Position numbers and translations under genes: made by a program. Shown here in pieces: positions 49,713-61,368 of a DNA stretch of 64,000 nt. Under the pieces are notes generated by a model. The model was not told the DNA's origin. It did no database searches and was given only the letters and a program-made list of their open reading frames with translations. Each line of letters begins with the position of its first letter. Within the stretch, counting starts at the first letter, position 1. This stretch comes from Vitellaria paradoxa (lineage: Eukaryota > Streptophyta > Magnoliopsida > Ericales > Sapotaceae): positions 8,500,879 to 8,564,878 of the forward strand of contig CM034242.1 of assembly GCA_019916065.1 (NCBI GenBank), written 5' to 3'.

Positions 49713-49976
49713 GTTTTTTTTATGAAAATATCTTTTTTTTATTTAATCCTCAAATTATCAAACGCACATATTACATTCTCAAACTATTCAATTCCGTTAT
49801 ATTTGATCTGAACACTAATTTCATCTGTTAATTTCAACGGATGGAATTAGTATTCGGATCAAATGGAACACAATTAAATAGTTTGGAAATGTAATATTTA
49901 CGTTTAATAGTTTAAGGATTAAATAAAAAAAAAGTAGGGATAATTTGTGAGATGCTTTCATAAAAAATAAAAAATA
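49713..49976. mobile_element. Fold-back MITE, copy 2, about 264 bp
   Basis: The arms are even better matched than in copy 1: left CAAACTATTCAATTCCGTTA and ATTTGATCTGAACACTAATT, and right read inward CAAACTATTTAATTGTGTTC and ATTTGATCCGAATACTAATT. It has the same orientation and internal words as copy 1. Confidence 0.7.
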
Positions 49977-49989
49977 AAAAATAATAAAA

Positions 49990-50370
49990 AAACTCTATAT
50001 ATTTACGTTCTATAGAGAAGATTAAAAAGAGCCTCTTGAAAAAAATAAAAGAAAAATTAGATTAATTGGATTAATCTCATCTCTCTCCGCAGCCTAAGGT
50101 AATGAAGGCGGCATTTGGTTTGTAAAAAAGAACAAACAAATTCTAAAAATTTATGAAAACTTCTAAAACTCTTTAACGAAAATTTTGATCATCTCATACT
50201 TTATGAAATCTATATAAATTTTTTTATATACTTATGTTTTATATAGAAAATTAAACAGAACCCCTAGAGAAAAATAAAAGAAAAATTAGATTGATTGGAT
50301 TCAATCTCATCTCTCTCCGCAGCCTAAGGTGATGACGTCAGCATTTGATTTGCTGAAAACTAACAAGAAA
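49990..50370. repeat. Direct duplication, period about 230
   Basis: The first unit (about 49990-50140) and the second (about 50220-50370) share GAAAAATTAGATTRATTGGA, the 21-base word ending CTCTCCGCAGCCTAAGGT (50080-50100 and 50310-50330) and GGCATTTGGTTTG/AGCATTTGATTTG. The second unit also carries TGACGTCA (50333-50340). It lies 1.2-1.5 kb upstream of the ligase gene start. Confidence 0.65.
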
Positions 50371-50384
50371 AAAAATTTTAAAAA

Positions 50385-50745
50385 TTTCTAAAACTCTCTA
50401 ATACATTTTAATCATTTAGTACTTAATAAAATTTTTATAAATTTTTATGTATATCTACATATTCCAACAAATTTTTACAAATTTTAATACTTTTTTTACA
50501 AGCCCCAATAAATTATTCACTAACCCTGATAACTTTTTAACAAATTTCAACAAATCTGATAAATTTCAACAAATTCAATAAATCGAAAAAATCATTATCA
50601 TAATTTCTCTTTCCAATTTTTTTATGCAAAAGTCAAAAAGTTCAATAATTTTTAAAAAAATTCTGGCATAAATCCGTAGAAACGGACCCAAAAAATCAAT
50701 CCTATGATTTTTCTCTCCAACTTGTTATCACAAAAGTCTAAAAAT
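50385..50745. repeat. Dispersed repeat family A, copy 2
   Basis: Same word order as 9585-9905: AAAACTCTCTAATACATTTT, AAATTTTTATAAATTTTTAT, CCAACAAATTTTTACAAA, then AAAAATCATTATCATAATTT-like end sequence. Confidence 0.5.
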
Positions 50746-51310
50746 TATACTATTCATTTTAAAAAATATAATTTGAGTTAAAAACCCCAAATGTTAAACG
50801 TTATCTCAAATCACTTTTTTTCTTATTTTATCTTTTCCTTTTATCACTCGAAACGCTGCCGAAATGGCATAGCAAGCGAAGCGAGGCAAGGAAGCACAAC
50901 AAAAAGTAGGAGAGAAAAACAGCTATGCAAGGAAGCACCCACAAAAGTAGGAGAAAAACAGTGCGAAGGAGGAAAGCTCTCTCTCTCTTTCTTGTCTATG
51001 AAATAATTCATTTACAAGTACTTCCAATCTGGGGAGTAATTTCAAAGTAAAAATTGATATAATGTTAGAGCAAAAATTGATTGAACCAGAAGAAGAAACG
51101 AAGATGGGCAAAATTTAGGAGGAACCACGTTTTAGAGAGATATGAGAGGATGATTTTTAGTAAATAAGAATAAATAAAAAATTATTAAATAAATTGTATG
51201 ATTATCAATTTTTACACTAACATCGTTTTCTATTCTCTATTAAATACCAAAAAAAAACTCTCTCTCTCTCTCTCTATATTTGTATACCCACATATGTGTA
51301 TTATTTTGAT

Positions 51311-51318
51311 TGACGTCA
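51311..51318. promoter_or_regulatory. TGACGTCA bZIP palindrome
   Basis: A perfect TGACGTCA lies 211 bases before the ligase start codon. This is a known target of TGA/CREB-type bZIP factors in plants. Function here is inferred only from position. Confidence 0.4.
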
Positions 51319-51461
51319 TTGAGGAGTCCGCCTTGGGTTAGGGGGCATCTTCTCCACTTTCATGCTGTTTTGGTGTTTGCGTTAATTAGCATCCATACGC
51401 GACCCACCACATTGCTCTCTCAATAACCTCTCTTCACCTTCCCCCCCCCCCTCTCTCACCA

Positions 51462-51469
51462 TATATATA
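51462..51469 (+). promoter_or_regulatory. TATA-like element of the ligase gene
   Basis: TATATATA follows a CT/C-rich tract (51441-51459) and lies 60 bases before the ATG, leaving room for a short CT-rich leader. Nearby AT repeats make it less specific than usual. Confidence 0.45.
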
Positions 51470-51528
51470 CATATATCTATATCTTCTTCTCTTCTGTATT
51501 TTTATCGTATCAAATATCACCTAAAGCA

Positions 51529-52911
51529 ATGGCTGTTCAAGCTCAGTACCCATCAAACGTTCTCTTCCTAAACAGGTTTGGAAAGCCACCTCTTCACTGT
51601 CTTCCCCGCCCCCCCCATAATCTCTTTATTTTTATATCTAATTGGGTTCGATTGAATGTTCTTCAACAACTACGATGCAGAAGCGTACAGGAGGGAAAGA
51701 ACCCAATCGCGAACGACTATTCATTGCAGCCACAGCCCCCAGGCGGCGGCGTCGGAGGCGGAGGATTTCTTGATCAATCCCACATGATATTCATTAATGG
51801 AGGAGGTGAGCTGATTTTCTTTGGGTCCTTCTCTCTCTCTCTCTCTCTCTTTGCAATTAGGCTATTCAAAAGTCGATGTCAGTTCAGGGATTGATTTGAT
51901 GATGATCGATGTATTTGATACATATATTAGCCCATTGTTTTGATTGGCAGGGGGGACTAGTTCACGAAAGAGAGGAAGAGAAGTCATTTCAACGACCTCG
52001 TCTATCAATCCTTTCTCCGTCCAATCTCAGCTCATAGACCATTCTCTGTTTCAGACCTCACAACAACCGAATGCCGTCTCCACCGGTCTCCGTTTAGCTT
52101 TCGGCGAACAACAACAACAACAATTACAATCGCAACAACAACAGCAACAAATACAAAATTTATCTGCTCACTCTTCTGTTCTATTGTCGCTATTATCAGA
52201 AGATTTGTCAACACAAATCAGGCAACAGAGAGAGGAGATTGAACAATTCCTTCAATCCCAGGTACTATTTTTTAGTCGTTTCTATTATATATGAATGTAT
52301 GTTTGTATGTATGTATGTGTTAGTGTACGATCGATGGATGAATTAAAAAAGGTTCATCGTGGGTGGGTGATCAGGGAGAGCAGCTGCGGCGCACATTAGC
52401 AGAGAAGAGGCAGAGACACTACCGTTCCTTGCTGGGGGCGGTGGAGGAGTCGGTAGCACGGAGGCTGAGGGAGAAGGAGGCCGAGGTGGAGAAGGCGGCG
52501 AGGCGGAACGCCGAGCTGGAGGCCCGTGCCGCCAAGCTGGCGGCGGAGGCGCAAGTGTGGCAGGCGCGGGCGAGGGAACAGGAGGCCACGGCGGCGTCGC
52601 TGCAGGAGCAGCTTCAGCAGGCCATAATGAGCGGCGCCGCCGGCCAAGGGTGCGGCGCAGAGCAGCGGCAGGAGAGGGGGGAAGAGCTGGGAGGCGGAGA
52701 GGCGGAGGACGCCGAGTCGGCTTACATTGACCCGGACCGAGTAGGGGCGGTGAGTGGACCGAGTTGCAAGGCGTGCCGGAAGCGAGTCGCCTCGGTTGTT
52801 CTGTTGCCGTGTCGACACCTCTGCCTGTGTAAAGGATGTGGGAGTCTGGCCCAAGCTTGTCCACTCTGCCTCGCCTTCAGCGAGAACCGCGTTGAGGTCT
52901 TCCTTCCTTGA
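51529..52911 (+). CDS. BOI/BRG-type RING E3 ubiquitin ligase
   Basis: Four exons, 51529-51575, 51681-51805, 51951-52261 and 52375-52911, all with GT-AG introns, join into 1020 bases in frame, encoding 339 residues. This is the usual size for the BOI/BRG (S-ribonuclease-binding-protein-like) family. Residues 1-16 (MAVQAQYPSNVLFLNR) are the typical family start. A basic SSRKRGRE motif (61-68) may be a nuclear signal. TGLRLAF at 102-108 is conserved in the family. A Gln-rich tract spans 111-126. A long charged helix, likely coiled coil, covers about 140-245. The RING is C292-x2-C295-x11-C307-x-H309-x3-C313-x2-C316-x6-C323-x2-C326, with all zinc ligands present. Family members transfer ubiquitin, interact with DELLA proteins and restrain cell death and gibberellin responses in Arabidopsis; the exact orthologue is not assigned. 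Exon 4 is strikingly GC-rich. No sign of disruption. Confidence 0.95.
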
Positions 52912-53025
52912 GATGGGCTTCGACCAAGCCCACCCGGCCCAATACCATGAGGTGGGACCCTGGAGTTTACTAAAAAAAAAAGTTAAAAAAAAAAAGAGAG
53001 ACAAAAATGAAGTAATATTGAATAT

Positions 53026-53031
53026 AATAAA
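53026..53031 (+). terminator. Poly(A) signal of the ligase gene
   Basis: AATAAA lies 115 bases after the stop codon in an AT-rich 3' region that follows a GC-richer stretch; this is the expected place for cleavage and polyadenylation. Confidence 0.5.
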
Positions 53032-53059
53032 AATTATATTTTCTCTTGCACTTTTTTTT

Positions 53060-55460
53060 TCCTTTTTTTAACCCTTCCAAGACTCAAAATTTTGTGTTTT
53101 TCCTTTTATTTTCTCTTTTGGGAATGGGGGAGTGGCATTATTTTTTTTTTTTTAGGGAAATCTAATTCATATATAAATTCTTTTATTTAATGACGACTTT
53201 GCCCCCCTACATGGCTTTTATTATTATCCTATTAACTTTTTATTAATTAGTGCACTACACCAAATTGTTAAGCCACTTAACTCCCACATTGCTGCACATT
53301 TTTCTATTATATATATACATAAATTATATTTTTCTAAACTTTCATTAAACTTTTTCTTTTTTAATTTTTTCGTTGGGTAATACTATAGATTTACTTTTAT
53401 TCATCGTATATATATGATTTGATCATTAATTTATTCATTCTCTCAATGAGCCAATTGCAGACATAAAAATGCATTCTCTTAATCAGCCAATAAAGTGCAT
53501 ACATAACAACAAAAGGTCAATTTTTTTTTTTTTTTTTTTTTGACTAAAGTATGTGAAAACAAATGATTTTATATGTTTACCCCTTAAAATATAAAATTAC
53601 ATGGCTAATTTAAAAAAAATAAAAAAATTAAGTTAAAACAAAAAATTAATACACATTAACAATTAGAAATGTATGAGTTTAATTATTATAATTAAAAATT
53701 AAAGTAATGAGTAAAACAATGCAAAGTATAATTTACCTCTTTTCAGGATAATTGTACGAATTGTATGGCATTATGCATAACTTAACTCAATAGAAGAGGG
53801 ATAATCTAGTTATGAAGTGCAGTGGCGGAAATTATAGCTTAATTATACGAATTACAGGACAATATATATATATATATATAACTTAAAGCTAAGAAAAGAG
53901 GGATAGCGTAGCTTTTATCTCTGTGTAAAATGCACTGAATATGATGCTTAATTTGGATGTGTAATTTTTCAAAATGAAAAACATACAATTGATTCTCGAT
54001 TTTTTTTTTTTTTTTGGAAAGGTAACAAATAATAAAATTTTAAATAATAATTGGGTTATTTATCTTATAATAACAATTCAAGATTATTTTTAATCAAGAT
54101 TTAAAAGTTGAAATTTATTTCTTTTTCAAATCACTTTTTTTTTTATTTTATTTCATATCTTACTAACTAAACACCAATACAAACTATGAATTAAAGACCT
54201 GTTTCTTAGGTGAGATCCCATGTAAAATTGATAATATTAAACATGATAATAAGATACGACTTGAATACAGTAGTACACAAATGTTATGTAAAATTAAATC
54301 ACCGAAAGGATTTTTAAAATTTTAAAAAAAAAATTAAAAGATTTTTAAAATTTAAAAAAAAAATTAAATACAATACGAGATGAATATGTCAGCTCGAATT
54401 GGACTTAATCAAAGTTTTAAAATATTTGAATATAGATGTAATTTTGACTCTAAGCATGGAAAGTCGAGCAATGGCTGGGAATTTGGGATAAGTAATCTGA
54501 CATCCATTTGTAGAATTCATTTTAGAGTGTATTTTTGCAATCACTGATTAAAGTTTCTCTCTCTCTCTCTCTCTCTCCCAATGTGCGATATTACAATTAG
54601 AGGGCTACAATGATTGTTATGAAGAGAGGCAAGCACACTGAAAGAAGGGCATGGCCTTTTCCCCCCTTTAGAATAATATGACAAATGGGTAGGAACAGAT
54701 TGGACCATATAAGCATGTATATATAGATACAATATATAATTTTATCCTCCAAACATCAAACTGATTTTACCTTGGAGATATGCTGGAATCTTCTTATGAT
54801 CAACCGTGGCCATGGAAACCCCCCCCCCCCCCCCAAAAAAATGTCCACTGAAGTCTCAACTTATATGGGGCCTGTCTGGGGGAGTAAAAATTCCGGGTCA
54901 CTCCCATTGAAGGATTTCATTTTCAGCGCAAGCATCTGTACCTCTCTGCATAATTACCATCCATTTCATCCAGCCTGGTTTTTGGAATTCATTATTTATT
55001 TATTTTTTTTTATCCCCACACTTTTTTTGGATCTTCAATGTGCCAAGATAAAGAAAAATAGAATTATATATATATTCATGTTTTATGAATAATCAAATAC
55101 AAAAGTTACCCACAATAATCTTTGGAAAAATAAATATTTATTTTTCTAATTTAATTATAAAAAAATAAAATTTTTTCTTTCGCTTTATTTTCTTTTTTCT
55201 TAAATTTGTCCATTCTTATTTTTTTCCCCTTATAGTCAAGTCCAAACATAATAGTGTTTAGAGGGTAAAAAAGTACATATACAAAAAACTAATAAAAAAG
55301 TGATATGTGACGAAATTTAATTGAAAAAAATTGAAAAAAAAATGGTAAAGATAGGTAAATTTTGATAAAATTTAATAAATCAAACGCCCCTCTTAAAAAT
55401 AGTCAATTTGGGAAAGGGATAGGAAGCCATTGGCTACCTTTCCAGATTTGTGTTTTTCGC
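53060..55460. other. AT-rich intergenic DNA downstream of the ligase
   Basis: No gene supported. Contains T runs (53521-53541, 54001-54017), AT tracts, a CT microsatellite (54558-54577) and a 16-base C run (54819-54834). A stop-free stretch through the C run encodes Pro-rich sequence with no domain. Confidence 0.5.
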
Positions 55461-55466
55461 ACTTTA

Positions 55467-55640
55467 GGGCCTGTTTGGGGATGTGCTGAAACATTGTTGT
55501 CCAACTGTGTGCCGTACAGCAACCAGCTGGCTTAGCTTACAGAATTGTAGTAAGAACTGTCGTGAATGAATAAGAAAGAATCACCAAAAGGGTCATAATT
55601 GCTTGCTAGGGGACCATTTCTCGATCGTCCAAACAGCCCC
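55467..55640. mobile_element. Tourist-like MITE, 174 bp, GGGCCTGTTTGG ends
   Basis: The left end GGGCCTGTTTGG (55467-55478) and the right end, inward GGGGCTGTTTGG (55629-55640), match at 11 of 12 bases. The left flank is TTA and the right flank TTG, so a 3-bp TTA duplication with one change is plausible. The interior is less AT-rich than the surroundings. Confidence 0.6.
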
Positions 55641-55893
55641 TTGTTTCTATCCAACGCACATACAATCACCATCCGCAACAATCCCCTCTCAAGTTGGATC
55701 TTGGGCCCAAACTCTAGTTGGTAGAAGCATTTTACTTAGCGTGTATTTGGAACAAAGATTCGGGGAGTGAAATAAAATAGAGGGAGGGAGAAGGTAAAAA
55801 CTTGTATATATTTATTTTTTATTATTAATTAAATATAAATTTATTTATTTTGTTGAGAAATACTTACTTATATTTTCTTCTTATTTTCCAATT

Positions 55894-55935
<42 letters not shown>

Positions 55936-56966
55936 TACATATATATATACACACTATACACTAGTAGCATGTGCAAAATAAACCGCGATAGAAAAATATA
56001 CAAAAGTTATCTTTATTGTAAATTTATTTATTAAGATTTTGGTAGATTATCTATATAAATTTATTCATATGTGTGTATATATACATACTAGTAGCATGTG
56101 CACATGTAAAAAATAATTTGTGATTGAAAAAAAATATAAAAGTTATCTTTATTGTAAATTTATTTGTTGGGATTATGATAGATCATCCACATAAAAAATT
56201 TATAAAAATAAAAAAAGAAAAAAAAAAGAAAAAAATCTCTCTAAATTTGTAATAAGGAATTCAAAACAAATTCTATTTTATTTGCAGTAGTCTACTATTT
56301 GTAACAGTATTCTAATCCTTGAGTGATAGAAAGTATTCAAATACATAAATAGATATTTATTATAATTCATATCTATTTATTGAATTATTTTTTATCTCTT
56401 TCAAAATATGCTTATCAAAACTTTTAAAAAAATTATAATACTTGTACTTAAATTTCTTTTTCTTTTCCTCTCAAAATGTTTGCCTTTTCAAAATAAGTTT
56501 ATCTTTATTAAGATAATTTTTTTAACTCTCTCAAAATATAATGTCAAAAAGTTTAAATAAATATGATAGACTCTTAAAAATAATTCATATTTTCAAAATA
56601 ATGCATTTAAATGAGCAAATACAAAAATAAAATAAAATGAAAAGTGAGAGTATATGCGCAAAAATATGAAGTTTATCAAAATCTTGAATAGTAAAACAAT
56701 TTTGAAAATATTTAAATAAAAACTTACACGTTTAAAGTGATACTATGAACTGATATGTTTGATGCTAACTATTTTTTAAATTTGAATTTATATTATTTTA
56801 TAAATTTAGTTCCGTTAAATAGATTTCACTAAAAATTAGCATCATTATTTTTTTTTTTTTTTACTTTATCACTACCCTTCATATTTCCTTTATAAATAAA
56901 TATAAAAAAAATTATTTGATTTTACATTCTTACTTTCTCTCTCCACTCTACTTTCTCACCCCAGAC

Positions 56967-57170
56967 TAACAATGCTGGTAGATTCTTTCCCCTAGTGAAT
57001 CGATGGATGAAGCTAATTTACTTATCCAATGGAATTGTTGCTAAGTTGTGGAAGAAAGAAAGAAACAAGGAGAAGCTCCTCGCCTAACAATGCTGGTTGA
57101 AATTAATTTACTTATCCAATGGAATTGTTGCTAAGTTGTGGAAGGAAGAAAGAAACAAGGAGAAGCTCCT
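56967..57170. repeat. Two-copy tandem repeat, about 90-118 bp unit
   Basis: TAACAATGCTGGT at 56967 and 57085 opens each unit. The following 65 bases (CTTATCCAATGGAATTGTTG ... AAGGAGAAGCTCCT) are nearly identical at 57021-57080 and 57111-57170. A 28-base segment present in the first unit is missing from the second. Both units are open in the same plus-strand frame (KLIYLSNGIVAKLWK), separated by a stop. Confidence 0.8.
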
Positions 57171-57735
57171 AGTTTGACCAAATTAGGAAACTAGCCAAAC
57201 AAGGATAAATAACTAAGTTGGAAAAAACCATTGATTAATTAAGTTGGACCTAATATGAAAAAAATAGGTTAAAAATTAGTGTCAGATTCACAATAATAAT
57301 TAAGACTTATTTTAATAATAGAGGACAATAAAGGGTAATTAATCTCATACACTAAAACTAATTAAATGTATCGTAACTCTCTCAATTTGACATAGATATA
57401 TATACTTTGTACTCCTTAAATTTGACAGAATATATTTATTATTAGGGTTGTAACTTATATTTATCACAATAATATTTTAGCAAATTAATAGATAAATAAT
57501 AAGAGTGCGACAAATTAAAATAGATTTTTCACTGCTCTTAAAGAAAAAATTATAAACTTTTATAATCCTGATTATGCTTTTAAAATATTTGAACAAAGAT
57601 TTAAATTTTCTATTTCCATAAATGTAAATACACCATCAAATTATGTTAAATTTGTGAACTTTTGAAGTTCCTATTAATTTCTTTTCTTATTGTATATATT
57701 TATACCATAATGGCAAGTTGTTACATTCAGTTTTC

Positions 57736-57741
<6 letters not shown>

Positions 57742-57793
<52 letters not shown>
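57742..57793. repeat. (TA)n microsatellite, longest in the window
   Basis: About 26 uninterrupted TA units. Other long AT tracts lie at 34840-34872 and 55894-55928. Confidence 0.95.
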
Positions 57794-57796
<3 letters not shown>

Positions 57797-57902
57797 TAAA
57801 CATATTTATTTTTTACTTTAGCAAGACTTAAAAAATCATATTTTACTTGCAAAACTTTTTCTTTTTCTTTTTTTTTTTATATACATTATTATTTTTTTCT
57901 AG

Positions 57903-58063
57903 ATTTTGGTGCTCCTAAAAATCCTTTTCACATTAAATCTCAGTTACCAAATACTGTCCAAAGGACCAGTTCTGGCCAATTGAATGAATCCAAAAGACAG
58001 ATGCAGCAAGGAAGCATTGAAGGGAGCCCTGATGGTACATGCAGCGACTGGCAATTTGAATAA
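57903..58063 (+). CDS. Orphan terminal coding exon of an unrecognised gene
   Basis: A pyrimidine-rich tract and TTTTTTCTAG acceptor (AG at 57901-57902) are followed by a 52-codon frame starting at 57905 and stopped by TAA at 58061. The peptide is polar and well balanced (FGAPKNPFHIKSQLPNTVQR ... EGSPDGTCSDWQFE) with no simple-repeat bias, unlike the random frames around it. About 260 bases of moderately mixed sequence follow, ending in AATAAG/AATCAATAA-like signals (58315-58345), as a 3' UTR would. The frame would enter in phase after one base of a preceding codon. No upstream exon was found between the ligase gene and this point, so it may be the end of a gene with a long AT-rich intron, or a fragment carried here by duplication. 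The family is unknown to me. Confidence 0.5.
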
Positions 58064-58379
58064 ACAGAGACATGAAAAATCAATAAGATATACAAGTTGA
58101 TATGTGCATATGTACCATTACTCCCAGTCATTGCTAATTTGCGTGCTGTTTGGCACTCTATAATTACACATGATCAAGCTTCAAATTAATGTTATGTTCG
58201 CCAAACAAGGCCTCTGATCCTTGAAGTTCACTAGCTGCACAGTGATTTGCCTACTTTACCAGCAAGACAATACAGCAGTAGTAATTGTTTGTGGTATACT
58301 TGCAAACTCTGGTAATGAATAAGGAATTGAAGGTAATCAATAACGAATTGAAACTATGAAAATATAGATTTTATACCCA

Positions 58380-59751
58380 ATTCAATCTCACCGTCAATTG
58401 GGCTTTTGGTGATATCCCGGTTGGGGCTGGCCCACCCCAGGTCCCGAGTTGTATGCTGGACCACTTGAGGCCCATAATAATTGAGCTTCAATCTGTCTAC
58501 AAAACAAGATTTTTTTTTTCCTAAACTCAGCTATTATAATAAAGTAATTTGTAAGTTCGTAATTCGTAAAGTGAAATAAAAAGTAAATAACTTTCAGATT
58601 TTTCACCGTACGCCAAACGCATCATATTTTATAATTTATACTCAATCTCAATTTGTATCTACACTTTTAGCTATAACAAGCTTTATATTTTTTGTATCTA
58701 CACTTTTAGTTGTAACAGGCCTTATATTTTTTTTTATTTATTGCAATTAAACCTTCTAGGAATTTTTTCTATTAAAATTTTTTCATCAATTGTTCGTATG
58801 ACCGTTGGTTTTTAAGGGGTAAAAATGTAAAATCAAAAGTTTTCTTGGGTATTCCACTTAAAAGTTTTTTTTTTTTTTTTTTTTTTTTTTTGAGCATATG
58901 TATTTTATAAGAAGAGTCACGCGAATATACTTTATTAAACAACTTGTTAGCATATGAGCATATCAATTGCTATATATTGGGTCTATTTAATTGCTTAAAA
59001 ATTTTTAACTTTTAGCAATTTTTATTTTGTAAATTTTTAGCAACTTTTACTAATTTTTACCAACTTTTTGCATAAAAAGTTAGCAATATTTTTAAAAATT
59101 ACTAATTTAGAACTAATTTGAGAGCAAATAAAAAAAAAAGTAATTAGAAATTTCAAAGTGAGCATATAATAGTGCATCAGTACTAGTGTTTTGAATTGAA
59201 TTTTGACCCATTTATTAGGGGCAGTACAAGTTCAGTTAACTAATAATACCTTATGCTATAGGCATTGACTTGCAGTTTTTAGTACTTTATTCAATTTATC
59301 ACCAAATTTATGAATGGGGACGTTGGTGGTGGTTGTAATGTTTCTCACCTGCCTCTCATTTTCGTTCTTTGATGAAAAATGCTTATTTTTCCTATCAAAG
59401 TGCATGAGCCAAGCCAATGAAATATTGATGACCCTAGGGCCCCCGCCACAATAAAACAACCAATTTGGATTTCAATATTTAGGGTGTGGTGTATTCATCG
59501 CTAGTTTTGTTTATGGTGCCCCAATTTTATGACAAGCATGTGAATATATAATTCAAGCTGAGGTAATATTTTCAAGATAGTATATCAAATTTTATAAGGA
59601 GTTTGAAATTTTTGAAATGTTTATAATTAGTACAATTAATTTGTAGCCACATTTAACATTTTATGGGTAGTATATTTCTTTTTATTTTTATGCTTTCTTT
59701 TCCATTTTAACTGCTCTATTGTTTTTATTTTTTGCTACTTTATTTTTTGCA

Positions 59752-59782
<31 letters not shown>

Positions 59783-60640
59783 CATTAACAATATTTTTAG
59801 TATTTTAATAGATCACTTCTAAAGTTCATATTCGACCTAATATGTTTCACGACTCAATGAATAGGAGAGTAAAGTTAGCTTAAGATTAACATTTTGTGAC
59901 TGGGGCATATTAGACTAAGCTTAAATAAAATTAGTTCAACATTTTGGTTCAAAAACTCTCATTTGGCAAGTTTTGAGTAAACTTGTAGGAATGGTAACAG
60001 AATAAGTATGTAATTGAGTTCTTCTCTAATTTTTCTGAGCCAAATAATTCCTTTTTATGCTCCCATAAGTAACCTATTCCCACCAAATTTTCGTGAAGGG
60101 TATCCCGCTCCAATTAAAACCAATAATAATTCACTATTTTTATTTGTAAAAATAAGATAAATAAAGAACAAATAAAATATATACAAATCTATAAAATACC
60201 AATATAAAAATGGAAAAACAACAAACATTTCAATACCAATATGCAACTTATTAAAACATATAATTGAGAATAATATAATTATTTAGTTTTTAAATTTAAA
60301 CATGTGAGAATAGTATATATAGTTTTTTTTTTTTAATTCAAAACCTAATTAGGAAAGGGCAGAATATTGCTAATAAGCTGCCCAAACCCGGCCCCCCCGG
60401 CCCATTCAGAACTCTCTTGGGTTTTAATTTTTATCTCTCAGCTTCCCCGTGTATATTGAAGTAGGATTAGATAGGGTCGGTGCTTAACTAAAGAAACATA
60501 TAATAGATGGCATAAAGGTTTCTTTGGGCCTTGGGCCTATACATGTACCAGTTGTAGAGATTCAAATTTGGTTTCACAAACAAGTGAGATAAGTCAATAG
60601 GGTGGTCAAAAAAAGTTACACCAATTGGTAAAGGACTCGG
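58380..60640. other. Intergenic DNA with family B and D repeat pieces
   Basis: No gene supported. 58545-58625 carries family B words (TTCGTAATTCGTAAAGTGAAAT) and ends CGCCAAACGCATCAT; 58975-59110 carries family D words (TTTAGCAACTTTTACTAA). A 30-base T run is at 58867-58891 and an AT tract at 59766-59780. Confidence 0.5.
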
Positions 60641-60819
60641 GGACTGGCATCGCTGCCTCTGATGATACTCAAACATCAAATATGGAGTACTGGATTAGAA
60701 TTAAATGGTGCAGATTTGTTTATATATTTTTAATTTAAAAATATTTAAATAAAAATAAATTATTAAATTTTAATCCAATAATTCGTGACGAGACTAATAT
60801 CGTTGAAGGATATCAGCCT
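60641..60819. mobile_element. Family C inverted-repeat element, copy 2, 179 bp
   Basis: Same ends as the element inside the LINE (GGACTGGCATC at the start, GATATCAGCCT at the end) and the shared inner word AATTTTAATYCAATRA about 50 bases before the right end. The left half has diverged. Confidence 0.45.
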
Positions 60820-60924
60820 TCCCTTTTTCTTTGGTAAAACTGTTGATGGCTACCATCCTTGGTGGTAAACCTTTAGTTCCGCGATATGTTTTTTTTTTTT
60901 AATTACTTTTTAGAAAATATATAT

Positions 60925-61360
60925 TGGCTTCGTTAAGAACTCTAAAAATCATTAAAATATATTAAAAATTTTTAAAAATTATTTATTTTTTATCTCATTA
61001 TATAAATTACGAACCCACAATTTTTATCAAATTTTATTATTTTTTATCATTCCAAACACCTTCATAATAAGAATAATATATAATCTTCGTCAAGTTCAGT
61101 TCAGCCTTGCACTCCACTGATGATTCCAATCCGACCCATCAAGTAATAAATGATTCCACAGGAAGCTTAATCCCAGTATTATAGACATCTTGAATCAAGA
61201 GTGCATTTGAAGTGCGAAAAAATAAAATAAAATGAGATAGAGTGAGATAAATTATTAATTCGTAATTTATATAATGAGATAAAAAAGTTGAATAATTTTT
61301 ATAATTTTTTAATATTTATCATTATTTTTTAAATTTGTTGCCATTCAAAATAGAGCCTCA
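60925..61360. repeat. Two family B MITE-like copies in opposite orientation
   Basis: 60925-61072 (CTCTAAAAATCATTAAAATA, TTTAAAAATTATTTATTTTT, ATCATTCCAAACACC) and 61205-61358 (GATAGAGTGAGATAAATTAT, ATTCGTAATTTATATAATGA, GTTGCCATTCAAAATAGAGC) are reverse-complement relatives. Confidence 0.5.
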
Positions 61361-61368
61361 TAAAGAAA

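Noticed and set aside
52343..53004. Two long minus-strand open frames (173 and 202 codons) over the last ligase exon
   Set aside because: They are by-products of the GC-rich exon, are Pro/Ala/Arg/Leu-rich with no domain, and lie exactly opposite a well-supported coiled-coil/RING exon.
54772..55092. 106-codon plus-strand frame
   Set aside because: Runs through a 16-base C tract (Pro run) and then AT-rich Phe/Ile sequence; no domain.
58008..58032. ATTGAAGGGAGCCCT, resembling miR159/319
   Set aside because: No complementary arm within the 200 bases on either side, and the word lies in frame inside the probable terminal exon.
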